Positions 35,067 through 43,503 of a DNA stretch of 64,000 bases are shown here, piece by piece. The position numbers were made by a program, and so were the translations under genes. How positions within the stretch are numbered: the stretch's first letter is position 1; every line of letters starts with the position of its first letter. Below the pieces are notes generated by a model, which worked only from the letters and a program-made list of their open reading frames with translations, ran no database searches and had not been told where the DNA came from. This DNA comes from Pseudolabrys sp. GTDB taxonomy: Bacteria; Pseudomonadota; Alphaproteobacteria; Rhizobiales; Xanthobacteraceae. The stretch covers positions 83,980 through 147,979 of the forward strand of contig JAURVZ010000071.1 of NCBI GenBank assembly GCA_030655215.1, written 5' to 3'.

Positions 35067-36086
35067 ATGCTGAACCGCCGTTCCGTCGTGCAAGGCGCCG
35101 CTGCGCTGGCATTGTCCGCGACCGCTGTCCGCGCTCCGGCCCTCGCCCAAGGCAAGACCGAAATCACCATGAGCCGGCAGCCGGGTATTCTCTATATGCC
35201 GCTGCACATCATCGAAAAGTACAAGCTGCTCGAGAAGCACGCCGAGAAACTCGGTATCCCGGGCGCGACTGTGAAATGGGTCGCCTTCGCCAATGGCGGC
35301 GCGCAGCAGGACGCGTTGATCTCCGGCAATGTCGACATCATCAACACCGGCACCGGCAACCTGCTGCTGCTGTGGGACAAGACTCGCGGCGGCGTCAAAG
35401 GCGTGGCTGCGAGCTCAGCGGCGCGGCTGTTGTTCGTCAGCCGTGACCCGAACATCAAGTCGCTAAAGGATCTCAAAGAAGGCGACAAGATCGCCGTGCC
35501 GACAGTGAAGGTATCGACCCAGGCCATATTGTTGCAAATGGCGGCATCCGAAATGTTCGGCGCCGATCAATATGCCAGATTCGATCCGCTCACCGTGCAG
35601 ATGGGCCATCCCGATGCGTTCATCGCGATGAAGAATGCATCGCACGAAGTGAAGAACCATTTCGGCGCGCCGCCTTTCGATTTCTATAACCTGAAGCAAG
35701 TTCCCGGCGCGCATCAGGTCATCACCTCCGCCGAGATCATCGGTGGGCCTTTGTCGCAAGGTCAGTTCATCACCACGACCAAGTATGCCGACGCCAATCC
35801 GAAGATCATCCAGGCGCTCATGGAGGCGGCCAAGGAAGCCAAGGCGATGATCGAAAAGGACCTTACCGCCAGCGTCGAGGCCTACAAGGAAGTCAATAAC
35901 GACAAAACCGAGACCGCGGCGCTGCTCGACCTGCTCGGCCAGCCGGGCATGAACGACTGGAACCTGTATCCGCAAGGCACGCTGAAGTTCGCCGCCCATC
36001 TCAACAAGGTCGGCTCGCTCAAGACCAAGCCGGCATCGTGGAAGGATTACTACCTGTCGATCGCGCACGACATGCCGGGCAACTGA
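35067..36086 (+). CDS. ABC transporter substrate-binding protein, NitT/TauT (NMT1-like) family, system 1
   Basis: This is a 339-residue periplasmic binding protein. The N terminus has a twin-arginine-like NRRSVVQG followed by a hydrophobic stretch and an AxA cleavage region (APALAQG), so it may be exported by Tat or Sec. The mature protein has the two-lobe NMT1/SsuA fold with SRQPGILYMPLHIIEKYKL near the start and the segment GNVDIINTGTGN. Ligands of this family include sulfonates, nitrate, pyrimidines and aromatic acids, and I cannot choose between them. It has a strong ribosome binding site (GGGAGGATTTC). It heads the first complete importer, with its ATPase and permease directly downstream. 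Confidence 0.9.
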   Translation: MLNRRSVVQGAAALALSATAVRAPALAQGKTEITMSRQPGILYMPLHIIEKYKLLEKHAEKLGIPGATVKWVAFANGGAQQDALISGNVDIINTGTGNLLLLWDKTRGGVKGVAASSAARLLFVSRDPNIKSLKDLKEGDKIAVPTVKVSTQAILLQMAASEMFGADQYARFDPLTVQMGHPDAFIAMKNASHEVKNHFGAPPFDFYNLKQVPGAHQVITSAEIIGGPLSQGQFITTTKYADANPKIIQALMEAAKEAKAMIEKDLTASVEAYKEVNNDKTETAALLDLLGQPGMNDWNLYPQGTLKFAAHLNKVGSLKTKPASWKDYYLSIAHDMPGN

Positions 36087-36091
36087 GCAAG

Positions 36092-36871
36092 GTGGACACG
36101 CAAGCCACTGCAACACGCGCGACTCCGCAGCCTCTGCTTGAGGTGTCCGGGGTCACGCTGCGCTACAAGACGGCAAGCCTTGCCGTCACCGCGACCGAAC
36201 GCGTCAGCTTCACCGTCAACAAATCCGATCGCTTCGTCCTGCTCGGCCCATCCGGCTGCGGCAAGTCGACTCTGTTGAAAGCGGTCGGCGGCTATATGGA
36301 GCCGAGCGAAGGCACGATCACCATCAAAGGCCGCAAGGTGACGAAGCCCGGGCCGGACCGGATGATGGTGTTTCAGGAATTCGACCAGTTGCTGGCCTGG
36401 AAGACGGTGCTGCAGAACGTCACCTTCCCGTTGATCAATGCGCGCGGAATGTCGGCACGCGAAGCCGATGAGAAAGCGCGCTACTACATCGAGAAGGTGA
36501 GCCTCACCCGCGCCGTCGACAGTTACCCGCATACTTTGTCGGGCGGCATGAAGCAGCGCGTGGCCATTGCCCGCGGCATGGCGATGGAGCCGGACATCCT
36601 GCTGATGGACGAGCCCTTCGCCGCGCTCGATGCGCTGACGCGGCGGCAATGCCAGGACGAGTTGCTGCAACTATGGCACGACACGCAGTTCACCGTGCTG
36701 TTTGTGACCCATTCAATCGCCGAAGCGATCAAGATCAGCAACCGCATTCTGCTGCTGTCGCCGCATCCGGGCCGGGTGAAGGCCGAAGTTGTCGATGTCG
36801 ACACGGTGTCGGCAACCGACGGCAGCGCCGGCCGGCTGGAAAAAGACATTCACGACCTTCTCTTCTCCTGA
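36092..36871 (+). CDS. ABC transporter ATP-binding protein, NitT/TauT family, system 1
   Basis: This 259-residue ATPase has Walker A LGPSGCGKST, Q-loop VFQEFDQLLAWKTV, signature LSGGMKQRVAIARGMA and Walker B LLMDEPFAALD. The chosen start is the GTG at 36092, since the upstream in-frame extension overlaps the binding-protein gene. It drives import by the permease encoded just downstream. The C terminus is short with no regulatory domain. Confidence 0.88.
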   Translation: MDTQATATRATPQPLLEVSGVTLRYKTASLAVTATERVSFTVNKSDRFVLLGPSGCGKSTLLKAVGGYMEPSEGTITIKGRKVTKPGPDRMMVFQEFDQLLAWKTVLQNVTFPLINARGMSAREADEKARYYIEKVSLTRAVDSYPHTLSGGMKQRVAIARGMAMEPDILLMDEPFAALDALTRRQCQDELLQLWHDTQFTVLFVTHSIAEAIKISNRILLLSPHPGRVKAEVVDVDTVSATDGSAGRLEKDIHDLLFS

Positions 36872-36889
36872 GCCATTGCGGAGATTGCC

Positions 36890-37744
36890 ATGTCGACTGC
36901 CCGCATCATATTGCGCGAGACCGTGGAGACCGGCGACGCCGAAGTCACGCGCCCGCTGAAGTGGTACGAGACGGCATGGGAAAGCGGCTTCGTCCGCAAG
37001 GCGATGATCATTCTGTTCCTGGCCATTGTTTGGGAAATCTATGGCCGCTGGCTCGACAACCCGCTGCTATTCCCGACGCTGTCCGAAACACTTGAAGCGC
37101 TGCGCGACCGCATTGCCGACGGCAGTCTGCCGGCGCGGGCCTGGGCATCGGTGAAAGTATTGCTGATGGGTTATGCGGCGGGTGTGTTTCTGGCCTTCAC
37201 GCTGACCATCATCGCCATCAATACGCGGATGGGTTCGGACTTCCTCGAAACAATGACCGCGATGTTCTCGCCGCTGCCGGCGATCGCCCTGCTGCCGCTG
37301 GCGTTGATCTGGTTCGGCCTCGGCAATGGCAGTCTGGTCTTCGTGCTGATCCACTCGGTGCTGTGGCCGGTTGCACTCAACACGCATTCCGGTTTTCGCG
37401 GCGTATCGCAGACATTGCGCATGGTTGGCCGCAACTATGATCTGCGCGGGTTGAACTATGTCTTCAAGATTCTCATTCCGGCGGGGTTTCCCTCCATCCT
37501 TTCAGGGTTGAAGATCGGGTGGGCTTTCACCTGGCGCACATTGATTGCCGCCGAACTGGTGTTCGGCGTCTCATCGGGACAAGGCGGTCTCGGCTGGTTC
37601 ATTTTCGAGAAGAGAAACCTGCTCGAGATCCCCGATGTCTTTGCCGGGCTTCTTACAGTCATTCTCATCGGCCTCGTCGTCGAGAACCTGGTCTTCCGCA
37701 CGCTTGAGCGCCGCACCGTCTTGCGTTGGGGCATGCAGAGCTGA
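36890..37744 (+). CDS. ABC transporter permease, NitT/TauT family, system 1
   Basis: This 284-residue membrane protein resembles SsuC/NrtB-type permeases with about six membrane spans. The cytoplasmic EAA-type coupling loop appears around FRGVSQTLRMVGRNYDLRG, and GLKIGWAFTWRTLIAAEL is characteristic of the family's sixth helix region. The start is preceded by GCGGAG. It completes a three-gene importer (binding protein, ATPase, permease). A 188-bp gap then precedes the second importer. Confidence 0.9.
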   Translation: MSTARIILRETVETGDAEVTRPLKWYETAWESGFVRKAMIILFLAIVWEIYGRWLDNPLLFPTLSETLEALRDRIADGSLPARAWASVKVLLMGYAAGVFLAFTLTIIAINTRMGSDFLETMTAMFSPLPAIALLPLALIWFGLGNGSLVFVLIHSVLWPVALNTHSGFRGVSQTLRMVGRNYDLRGLNYVFKILIPAGFPSILSGLKIGWAFTWRTLIAAELVFGVSSGQGGLGWFIFEKRNLLEIPDVFAGLLTVILIGLVVENLVFRTLERRTVLRWGMQS

Positions 37745-37932
37745 ATGTTTTATCGCATTGCGAAAATTGAAGCCGGAACATCCGCCGCGTCTTAGTCCGG
37801 AAAATCAAAGCGTTATGCTGCTCGCCAAATAGGCTTGACTTAAACCCCTTGTGGGTCAGAACTGTTATCAGCCGGCCAAGATCGGCTGCGGATTAATTCG
37901 TCCGCAAATAGATATCAGGGAGAGTACCGACG

Positions 37933-38754
37933 ATGAATTCGTCCGGATCCGGCGACTCGTTCGCAATCGCCGCCACCAATTCAAGCAAGTTCTTTCTGGA
38001 CGGCACGGTCGTCGCGTTCAATCAGCTCACGCTCTCGGTTCGCCATCAGGAAATTCTCTGCATCGTCGGCCCCAGCGGTTGCGGCAAAACCACTTTGCTG
38101 CGTTGCATCGCCGGCCTGACCGACACCAGCGATGGCACGTTGCTGGTCAACAACCAACCGGTCACCAGTCCGCCGGAAGGCGTCGCCATGGTGTTCCAGC
38201 ATTTCGGCCTGCTGCCGTGGAAGTCGGTGTATGACAACGCCGCTTTCGGCCTGGCCATGGCCGGCAAGCCTTCAGCCTTCATCAAGGAACGCGTCACGCA
38301 TTATCTCGATCTTGTCGGCCTGACCGGTTTCGAGAAGCACTACCCCTATCAACTCTCCGGCGGCATGCAGCAGCGCGTCGGCCTGGTGCGCGCGCTGGCT
38401 ACCAACCCGTCGATCCTGCTGATGGACGAACCCTTCGCCGCGCTCGACGCGCAGACGCGCGAGATCCTGCAGGAAGAGCTGCTGCACCTGATGGAGCGCC
38501 CGGAAGAGCGCAAGACCATGGTGTTCATCACCCATTCAATCGACGAAGCGATCCTGCTCGGCGACCGCGTCGCGGTGATGACCGCGCGCCCCGGCCGCCT
38601 CAAGGAAATGATCGACATGCCCTTCGACCGCCCGCGCGATGTCGAGCAGGTGCGCGCCGATCCGCGCTTCACCGAGCTGCGCGCGCATATCTGGCACCAG
38701 TTGCACACCGCGAAGACGCCGCGCGTCGCCACCAAGCAGACGGTGCAGGCATGA
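37933..38754 (+). CDS. ABC transporter ATP-binding protein, NitT/TauT family, system 2
   Basis: This 273-residue ATPase has Walker A VGPSGCGKTT, the Q-loop at FQHFGLLPWKSV, signature LSGGMQQRVGLVRALA and Walker B LLMDEPFAALD. It resembles the system 1 ATPase but is clearly distinct in sequence. The gene order (ATPase, permease, binding protein) differs from system 1. Its start codon has GGGAGAG upstream. Its 3' end overlaps the permease by 4 bp (ATGA). Confidence 0.9.
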   Translation: MNSSGSGDSFAIAATNSSKFFLDGTVVAFNQLTLSVRHQEILCIVGPSGCGKTTLLRCIAGLTDTSDGTLLVNNQPVTSPPEGVAMVFQHFGLLPWKSVYDNAAFGLAMAGKPSAFIKERVTHYLDLVGLTGFEKHYPYQLSGGMQQRVGLVRALATNPSILLMDEPFAALDAQTREILQEELLHLMERPEERKTMVFITHSIDEAILLGDRVAVMTARPGRLKEMIDMPFDRPRDVEQVRADPRFTELRAHIWHQLHTAKTPRVATKQTVQA

Positions 38755-39614
38755 GCATCCCCATGAATAGCACCAGCGTCCCGGCTACCGCAGCGCGCAC
38801 CTTTGTCGAGGACAAAGACCGCGCCAAGGCAGTCGCCGTTTCCCGCCGCCGCAGGCAGATGGCGGTCAATGTCTTCATTCGTATCGTGTCGCTGATCACC
38901 GTCCTGATCCTGTGGGAAGTTCTCGGCGCCAAGATCGACCAGACTCTGTTCTCGACGCCGAGCAAGATTGCGGTCGCTGGCGTCAAGATGATCGCCAGCG
39001 GCGAATTGTGGGCCTATCTCGCGCCCAGCTTGATGGTGCTGCTGATCGGCCTGTCGATCGCCGTCGTCGTCGGCGTCCTGATCGGTGTGCTGCTGGCGCG
39101 CTTCCGCATTCTCGATCTGGCGCTCGGCGTCTACATCACCTTCCTCTATTCGATCCCGAGCGTGGCGCTGGTGCCGCTGATCGTGCTGTGGGCCGGCTTC
39201 GACACGACGGCCAAGGTCATCATCCTGTTCATGTTCGCGTTCTTCCCGATGACCATCAACACTTACCAGGGCGTCAAGAACGTCGATCCGAAGCTGCTGG
39301 AAGTCGGACGCTCGTTCCGCTGCAGCGAGCGTCAGCTCTGGGCCAACATCATCCTGCCCGGCGCGCTGCCCTTCATCATCACCGGCCTGCGTCTGGCCAT
39401 CGGCCGTGGCCTCATCGGCATGGTGCTGGCCGACCTGTACACGGCGATCTCCGGTATCGGTTACCTGATCGTGCGCACGGCGAGCACTTACGAAGTGGAC
39501 AAGATGTTCGTCCCGATCGTGACGCTCGGCCTGCTCGGCGTCGGCATCACCGCCGCCGTCCGCTTCTTCGAAATGCGCGTGGCGCCGTGGACCAAGACGG
39601 GCCAGCAAGACTGA
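38751..39614 (+). CDS. ABC transporter permease, NitT/TauT family, system 2
   Basis: This 287-residue permease has about six membrane spans, and the coupling loop is visible near GVKNVDPKLLEVGRSFRC. It starts with a cytoplasmic, charged N terminus (RRRRQMAVN). It overlaps the ATPase gene, so the two are coupled. The binding-protein gene follows 35 bp downstream with its own strong ribosome binding site. Substrate unknown. Confidence 0.9.
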   Translation: MSIPMNSTSVPATAARTFVEDKDRAKAVAVSRRRRQMAVNVFIRIVSLITVLILWEVLGAKIDQTLFSTPSKIAVAGVKMIASGELWAYLAPSLMVLLIGLSIAVVVGVLIGVLLARFRILDLALGVYITFLYSIPSVALVPLIVLWAGFDTTAKVIILFMFAFFPMTINTYQGVKNVDPKLLEVGRSFRCSERQLWANIILPGALPFIITGLRLAIGRGLIGMVLADLYTAISGIGYLIVRTASTYEVDKMFVPIVTLGLLGVGITAAVRFFEMRVAPWTKTGQQD

Positions 39615-39649
39615 TCGACGGCTACAAAAAACAAACGGGAGGACTTCAG

Positions 39650-40696
39650 ATGCTGAACAACAACTGGCACCGTCGCGGCGCCGGACTGCTGATGCTCGCC
39701 GGCAGCGTTATCATCGCCGATGCTTCGTTGAACAACGCATCCGCCGCCTGCGCCGAAATGCGCAAGATGAACATCGGCGTGTCGGTGGCGCCGCCGAATG
39801 TCGTGCATTCGACGCCCTATGTCGCCAAAGAACTCGGCATCTTCGAGAAGTATTGCATCGATGCCAGCATCATCCAGTTCGACGGCGGCGGATCGCCGGC
39901 GGCGCGCGCCGCTGCGGCACAGGGCACGGCCCTCGTTTCCGTGCAGCCGGTCGCCATCGGCCGCGGCGTCAAGGTCAAGCAGATCTGGGGTCTCGCCCCG
40001 CGCCTGCCGCAGGAATATGTCGTGCCGGCCGAGGTCAAGACGGCCAAGGATCTCAAAGGCAAGAAGCTCAGCGCGGTCGGCGGCGGCGTCGGCGGCCTGA
40101 ACTGGGTCATGGGCCGCGAAGTGCTGAAGACTGCCGGCCTCACCGTCGACGATGCGCAATTCATCTCCGCCGCGACCGCCGCCCGCCTGCAAGGCTTGGT
40201 CAGCGGCCAGATCGACGGCGTCATGCTGCATCCGGAAGACGTCTATCTGGCGCAGAAGATGAAGCCGGGCCTGCACTCGCTGGTCAACTTCGCCGAACTG
40301 CTGCCGAACCATATGTTCAACGCTTATGGCGCCTCGACCGCCTGGATCGAGAAGGATCGTCCGCTGATGGTCGACGCCGTGGCGGCGATGATCGAAACCA
40401 ACCGCATCATCTACAAGGATCGCGACAAGGTCGTGCCGATCATGATGACCGCTACCGGCAAGCCGAAGGAAGCTGTCGAGTTCGCCTGGGAGTCGCTGAC
40501 CAAGCGCTGCGTCTGGTCGGTGAATTCCGGCTTCAACGCCGAGCGCACCAAGTGGAGCATCGAGAACGACGTCGAGAACGGCTACATCGAAGCCGACAAG
40601 AAGCCGGCGGTCGAGCAGGTCGCCGACGTCAAGCTCGCCGAGGAAGCCGTGCAGAAGGCCGGCGGGCCGGTGACCATCGGCAAGTGCACTGAATAA
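39650..40696 (+). CDS. ABC transporter substrate-binding protein, NitT/TauT (NMT1-like) family, system 2
   Basis: This is a 348-residue periplasmic binding protein. The N terminus MLNNNWHRRGAGLLMLAG is followed by a hydrophobic run and a cleavage region ending ASAACAE, so it is exported. The lobe motif STPYVAKELGIFEKY and the segment GGVGGLNWVMGREVLKTAG fit the NMT1/SsuA fold. I set the start at 39650 because GGGAGG precedes it; the open frame continues upstream but overlaps the permease. The binding specificity is unknown. It is followed by a terminator and then the M24-fold enzyme gene, a possible intracellular processor of the imported compound. Confidence 0.88.
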   Translation: MLNNNWHRRGAGLLMLAGSVIIADASLNNASAACAEMRKMNIGVSVAPPNVVHSTPYVAKELGIFEKYCIDASIIQFDGGGSPAARAAAAQGTALVSVQPVAIGRGVKVKQIWGLAPRLPQEYVVPAEVKTAKDLKGKKLSAVGGGVGGLNWVMGREVLKTAGLTVDDAQFISAATAARLQGLVSGQIDGVMLHPEDVYLAQKMKPGLHSLVNFAELLPNHMFNAYGASTAWIEKDRPLMVDAVAAMIETNRIIYKDRDKVVPIMMTATGKPKEAVEFAWESLTKRCVWSVNSGFNAERTKWSIENDVENGYIEADKKPAVEQVADVKLAEEAVQKAGGPVTIGKCTE

Positions 40697-40708
40697 GCGA
40701 TCCGTGAT

Positions 40709-40753
40709 CGGGGAGCAGTGAGCTTTGTCTCACTGCTCCCCTTTTTTGTTTTC
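40709..40753 (+). terminator. rho-independent terminator after the system 2 importer
   Basis: The stem GGGGAGCAGTGAG/CTCACTGCTCCCC is followed by a T-rich tract at 40742-40752. Some reading through is possible, since the M24 gene starts only 34 bp later. Confidence 0.88.
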
Positions 40754-40786
40754 CCTTTAGCGTCAGCCCCGAACAGGAAGCCATCA

Positions 40787-42094
40787 ATGAACGCCCAGCC
40801 GCCGCGCACGCCCCTTGGCCCCCAGACATGGGACATCGTCCGCACCAAGCTCGACCAGTCGCTGCCCTTCGCCAATATGCGCGACACGCCGTATTACCGC
40901 GACGCGGTCTATGAGCAGTTCTCGGCCAAGGAATATGCCCGCCGCTACGCCGCGCTGCGCGCCAAGATGAAAGAGCACAAGCTGGATGCCGTGATCGCCG
41001 CCGGTGGCCCGAGCCACTGGAGCTTCGGCGCCGGCATGTTGTGGCTGACCGGACACATCGAGTGGCACGCGCTGTGCTGCTACGTGCTGGTGCCGCTCGA
41101 TGGCGAGCCGACCATGATCTATTCGATGGGCGGCACGCATGCCGAAGCCGTGCGCCGTGTTGTCGACGTCGCGGTCAAGGATGTCCGTCACAGCCGCAAC
41201 GGCAAATATGCCGACGTCATGGTCGAGCGCCTGAAGGAGCTGAAGCTGGAGCGCGGCCGAATCGGCCTGATGGAAATCGACCCGCGCCACGAAGACTACA
41301 TGCCGGTCAACCAGTACAACACCTTGCGCTCCAGCCTGCCGAACGCCGAACTGGTGTTCACCAAGAACTTCCTGCACGACCTCGTCGTCATCCATAGCGC
41401 CGAAGAACTCGACTGTGTCCGCAAGGCCGGCGTGCTGTGCCAGAAGGCGATGGAAGCCATGGTCGCGCGCGCCAGGCCCGGCGTGAAGGAATACGAACTG
41501 CGCGCCGCCGCCGGCGCCGCCATTCTCAAAGGCGGCGGCGACATCGACTTCCTGATCATCGGCTCAACGCCAATGGACAACCCAGCGATGGTGTTCGGCA
41601 ATCCCCGCCCATCGCAGCGCGTGCTCAAGCAAGGCGACATCATCAATATGGAGCTGGCGGCCGGCTATCGCGGCTACACCGCGCAGATCGGCTCGCCAAT
41701 CACGCTCGGTGAACCGACCGAGATGGTGCGCAAGTTCTGGAACGAGATCACCCTGCCGGGCTATCACAAGATCGTCGCCGAGATGCTCCCCGGCAAGGCG
41801 GCCGAGGACATGCGCACCGCCAGCCGCTTCTTCCGCGACAGCGGCGTGCAATCGCGCCCGACCCAGTGCCACGGCATCGATCTGGTCACCGACAATCCGC
41901 ATGTTGCCGCCGAACATGTGCGCGGCGAGGAAATCGACATGGTGCTCAAGCCCGGCATGGTGATCATGGCCGAGCCGAACCCGATCACCGCCGACGGTCT
42001 GTTCGGAATCTTCCTCGGCCACACCTTCATCATCGACGACAAAGGCAACGAGGTGGTCGATAAATTTCCACTCGAAATTGCCGTCGCCCAATAA
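40787..42094 (+). CDS. M24 (creatinase/aminopeptidase P fold) protein with degraded metal site
   Basis: This 435-residue pita-bread protein has a creatinase-type N-terminal domain (residues about 40-190) and a C-terminal M24 core. Family metal ligands are D, D, H, E, E. Here the first two positions are E289 (MELA) and Q300 (YTAQIG), H362 in QCHGID and E396 in MAEPNP are kept, and the last falls at G411 in FLGHTF. Three of five ligands are changed, so a dinuclear metallopeptidase is unlikely. Creatinase itself works without metal, so a C-N hydrolase on a small molecule is a plausible alternative. The start at 40787 has AGGAAG upstream; a longer in-frame start at 40718 lies in the terminator. 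Confidence 0.85.
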   Translation: MNAQPPRTPLGPQTWDIVRTKLDQSLPFANMRDTPYYRDAVYEQFSAKEYARRYAALRAKMKEHKLDAVIAAGGPSHWSFGAGMLWLTGHIEWHALCCYVLVPLDGEPTMIYSMGGTHAEAVRRVVDVAVKDVRHSRNGKYADVMVERLKELKLERGRIGLMEIDPRHEDYMPVNQYNTLRSSLPNAELVFTKNFLHDLVVIHSAEELDCVRKAGVLCQKAMEAMVARARPGVKEYELRAAAGAAILKGGGDIDFLIIGSTPMDNPAMVFGNPRPSQRVLKQGDIINMELAAGYRGYTAQIGSPITLGEPTEMVRKFWNEITLPGYHKIVAEMLPGKAAEDMRTASRFFRDSGVQSRPTQCHGIDLVTDNPHVAAEHVRGEEIDMVLKPGMVIMAEPNPITADGLFGIFLGHTFIIDDKGNEVVDKFPLEIAVAQ

Positions 42095-42124
42095 GCGTCA
42101 GGTAAGCATACGTAGCGACCAGAC

Positions 42125-42156
42125 GGCGCCGGCATTGGCCGGCGCCGCTTTCTTTT
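42125..42156 (+). terminator. rho-independent terminator after the M24 gene
   Basis: The stem GGCGCCGGC-ATTG-GCCGGCGCC is followed by GCTTTCTTTT. It lies 30 bp after the M24 stop codon. Confidence 0.82.
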
Positions 42157-42250
42157 GTGCGGCATCTGACAGACCAAGAATGCGCCGCAGCATTGCCGGA
42201 AGGGCATGGCGAATCCTGCCGCTGCCGCTACAATCGCGGCAGGAGGCCCT

Positions 42251-43450
42251 ATGAAGACAAGTCGTTGTGGACCAGCCAATCGAGGGGCAACCATGACTAT
42301 TGGCTCGCACATGCTCCGGCTCGCCGCGGCCCTTTTTCTTCTCGCCGCCGCGCCAGCGCACGCCGATATCAAGATCGGCGCCGTTCTTTCGGTCACCGGG
42401 CCGGCGGCTTTCCTAGGCGATCCGCAAAAGAAAACGCTGGAGATGTACGTCGCCGACATTAACGCCAGAGGCGGCGTCAACGGCAAGAAGATCAGCCTGA
42501 TCGCCTATGACGATGCCAGCAATCCGAACCAGACGCGCATCTTCGGCACCAGGCTGATCGACAATGACAAGGTCGTCGCTTTACTCGCCGGCACAACCAC
42601 GGCGACGGCGCTTGCGATCATTCCCCTCGCCGAGAACGCGCGCGTGCCGCTGATCAATTTCGCGGGCGCGGTGCAGGCCGTTTCGCCGGTCAAGCGCTAT
42701 ATCTTCAAGACGCCGCACACCGACCTGATGGCCTGCGAGAGAATCTTCGCCGATCTCAAGCAACGCGGGCTGACGACCATCGCCCTCATCTCGGGCCTGG
42801 ATGCTTTCGGCGCATCGATGCGCACCCAATGCCTGACGGTGACGAACAAATACGGCATCGAAGTCGCGCATGAGGAAAGCTACAACCCGGGCGACGTCGA
42901 TATGTTGCGGCAGCTTGGTGCTATCCAGAGCAATTCGCGCATTCAGGCCGTGGTCAATGCCGGCTTCGGTCAGACGCCGGCGGCCTTGGCGCGAAACTAT
43001 CGCCAGATCGGCATCACCTTGCCGCTCTATCAAAGCCACGGTGTCGGCTCGAAGCAATATATCGAACTCGCTGGCGAAGCCGCCAACGGCATTCGGCTTC
43101 CTGCTGCCGCGCTGCTCGTTGCCGACAAGCTGCCCGACACTGATCCGCAGAAGAAGGTGCTGCTCGACTACAAGGCGACCTATGAAAGAAACACCGGGCG
43201 ATCGGTGTCGACCTTCGGCGGTCACGCCTATGACGGGCTGATGATCCTTGTCGACGCGTTGAAGCGCGCCGACAGCACCGATGGCGCCAGGATCCGCGAT
43301 GCCATCGAGACGACGCGGAATCTCATGGGTACCGGTGGCCTGGTCAACATGTCGTCCTCCGATCATCTCGGCCTCGAACTCTCCGCCTTCCGCATGCTTG
43401 AAATCAAGAACGGCGACTGGACGCTGGTGAACGCACCCGCCGGGCGTTAG
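42251..43450 (+). CDS. ABC transporter substrate-binding protein (branched-chain amino acid/LivK-type)
   Basis: This is a periplasmic binding protein of about 400 residues, Peripla_BP_6 type. The signal region contains MLRLAAALFLLAAAPAHAD and the mature protein begins IKIGAVLSVTGPAAFLGDP. The family segment ALLAGTTTATALAIIPLAE and a late FGGHAYDGLMILVDALKRA are present. I set the start at 42251 because AGGAGG lies directly before it. An ATG at 42293 with GAGGGG upstream gives a more typical signal peptide and is a real alternative. Permeases and ATPases are not adjacent, so it would use components encoded elsewhere. The family binds amino acids, amides, urea or aromatic acids. Confidence 0.85.
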   Translation: MKTSRCGPANRGATMTIGSHMLRLAAALFLLAAAPAHADIKIGAVLSVTGPAAFLGDPQKKTLEMYVADINARGGVNGKKISLIAYDDASNPNQTRIFGTRLIDNDKVVALLAGTTTATALAIIPLAENARVPLINFAGAVQAVSPVKRYIFKTPHTDLMACERIFADLKQRGLTTIALISGLDAFGASMRTQCLTVTNKYGIEVAHEESYNPGDVDMLRQLGAIQSNSRIQAVVNAGFGQTPAALARNYRQIGITLPLYQSHGVGSKQYIELAGEAANGIRLPAAALLVADKLPDTDPQKKVLLDYKATYERNTGRSVSTFGGHAYDGLMILVDALKRADSTDGARIRDAIETTRNLMGTGGLVNMSSSDHLGLELSAFRMLEIKNGDWTLVNAPAGR

Positions 43451-43503
43451 TCTGCCGAACAAGAAGAAAAGAGCCGAGGGAGTCGAAGCGCTTTCGATCG
43501 CGA

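Noticed and set aside
38912-39649. Extended N terminus of the system 2 binding protein
   Set aside because: It overlaps the permease gene in another frame, and the start at 39650 with GGGAGG and a signal sequence is convincing.
40787-42094. Ordinary Xaa-Pro aminopeptidase
   Set aside because: Three of the five metal-ligand positions are replaced, so the standard mechanism cannot operate.
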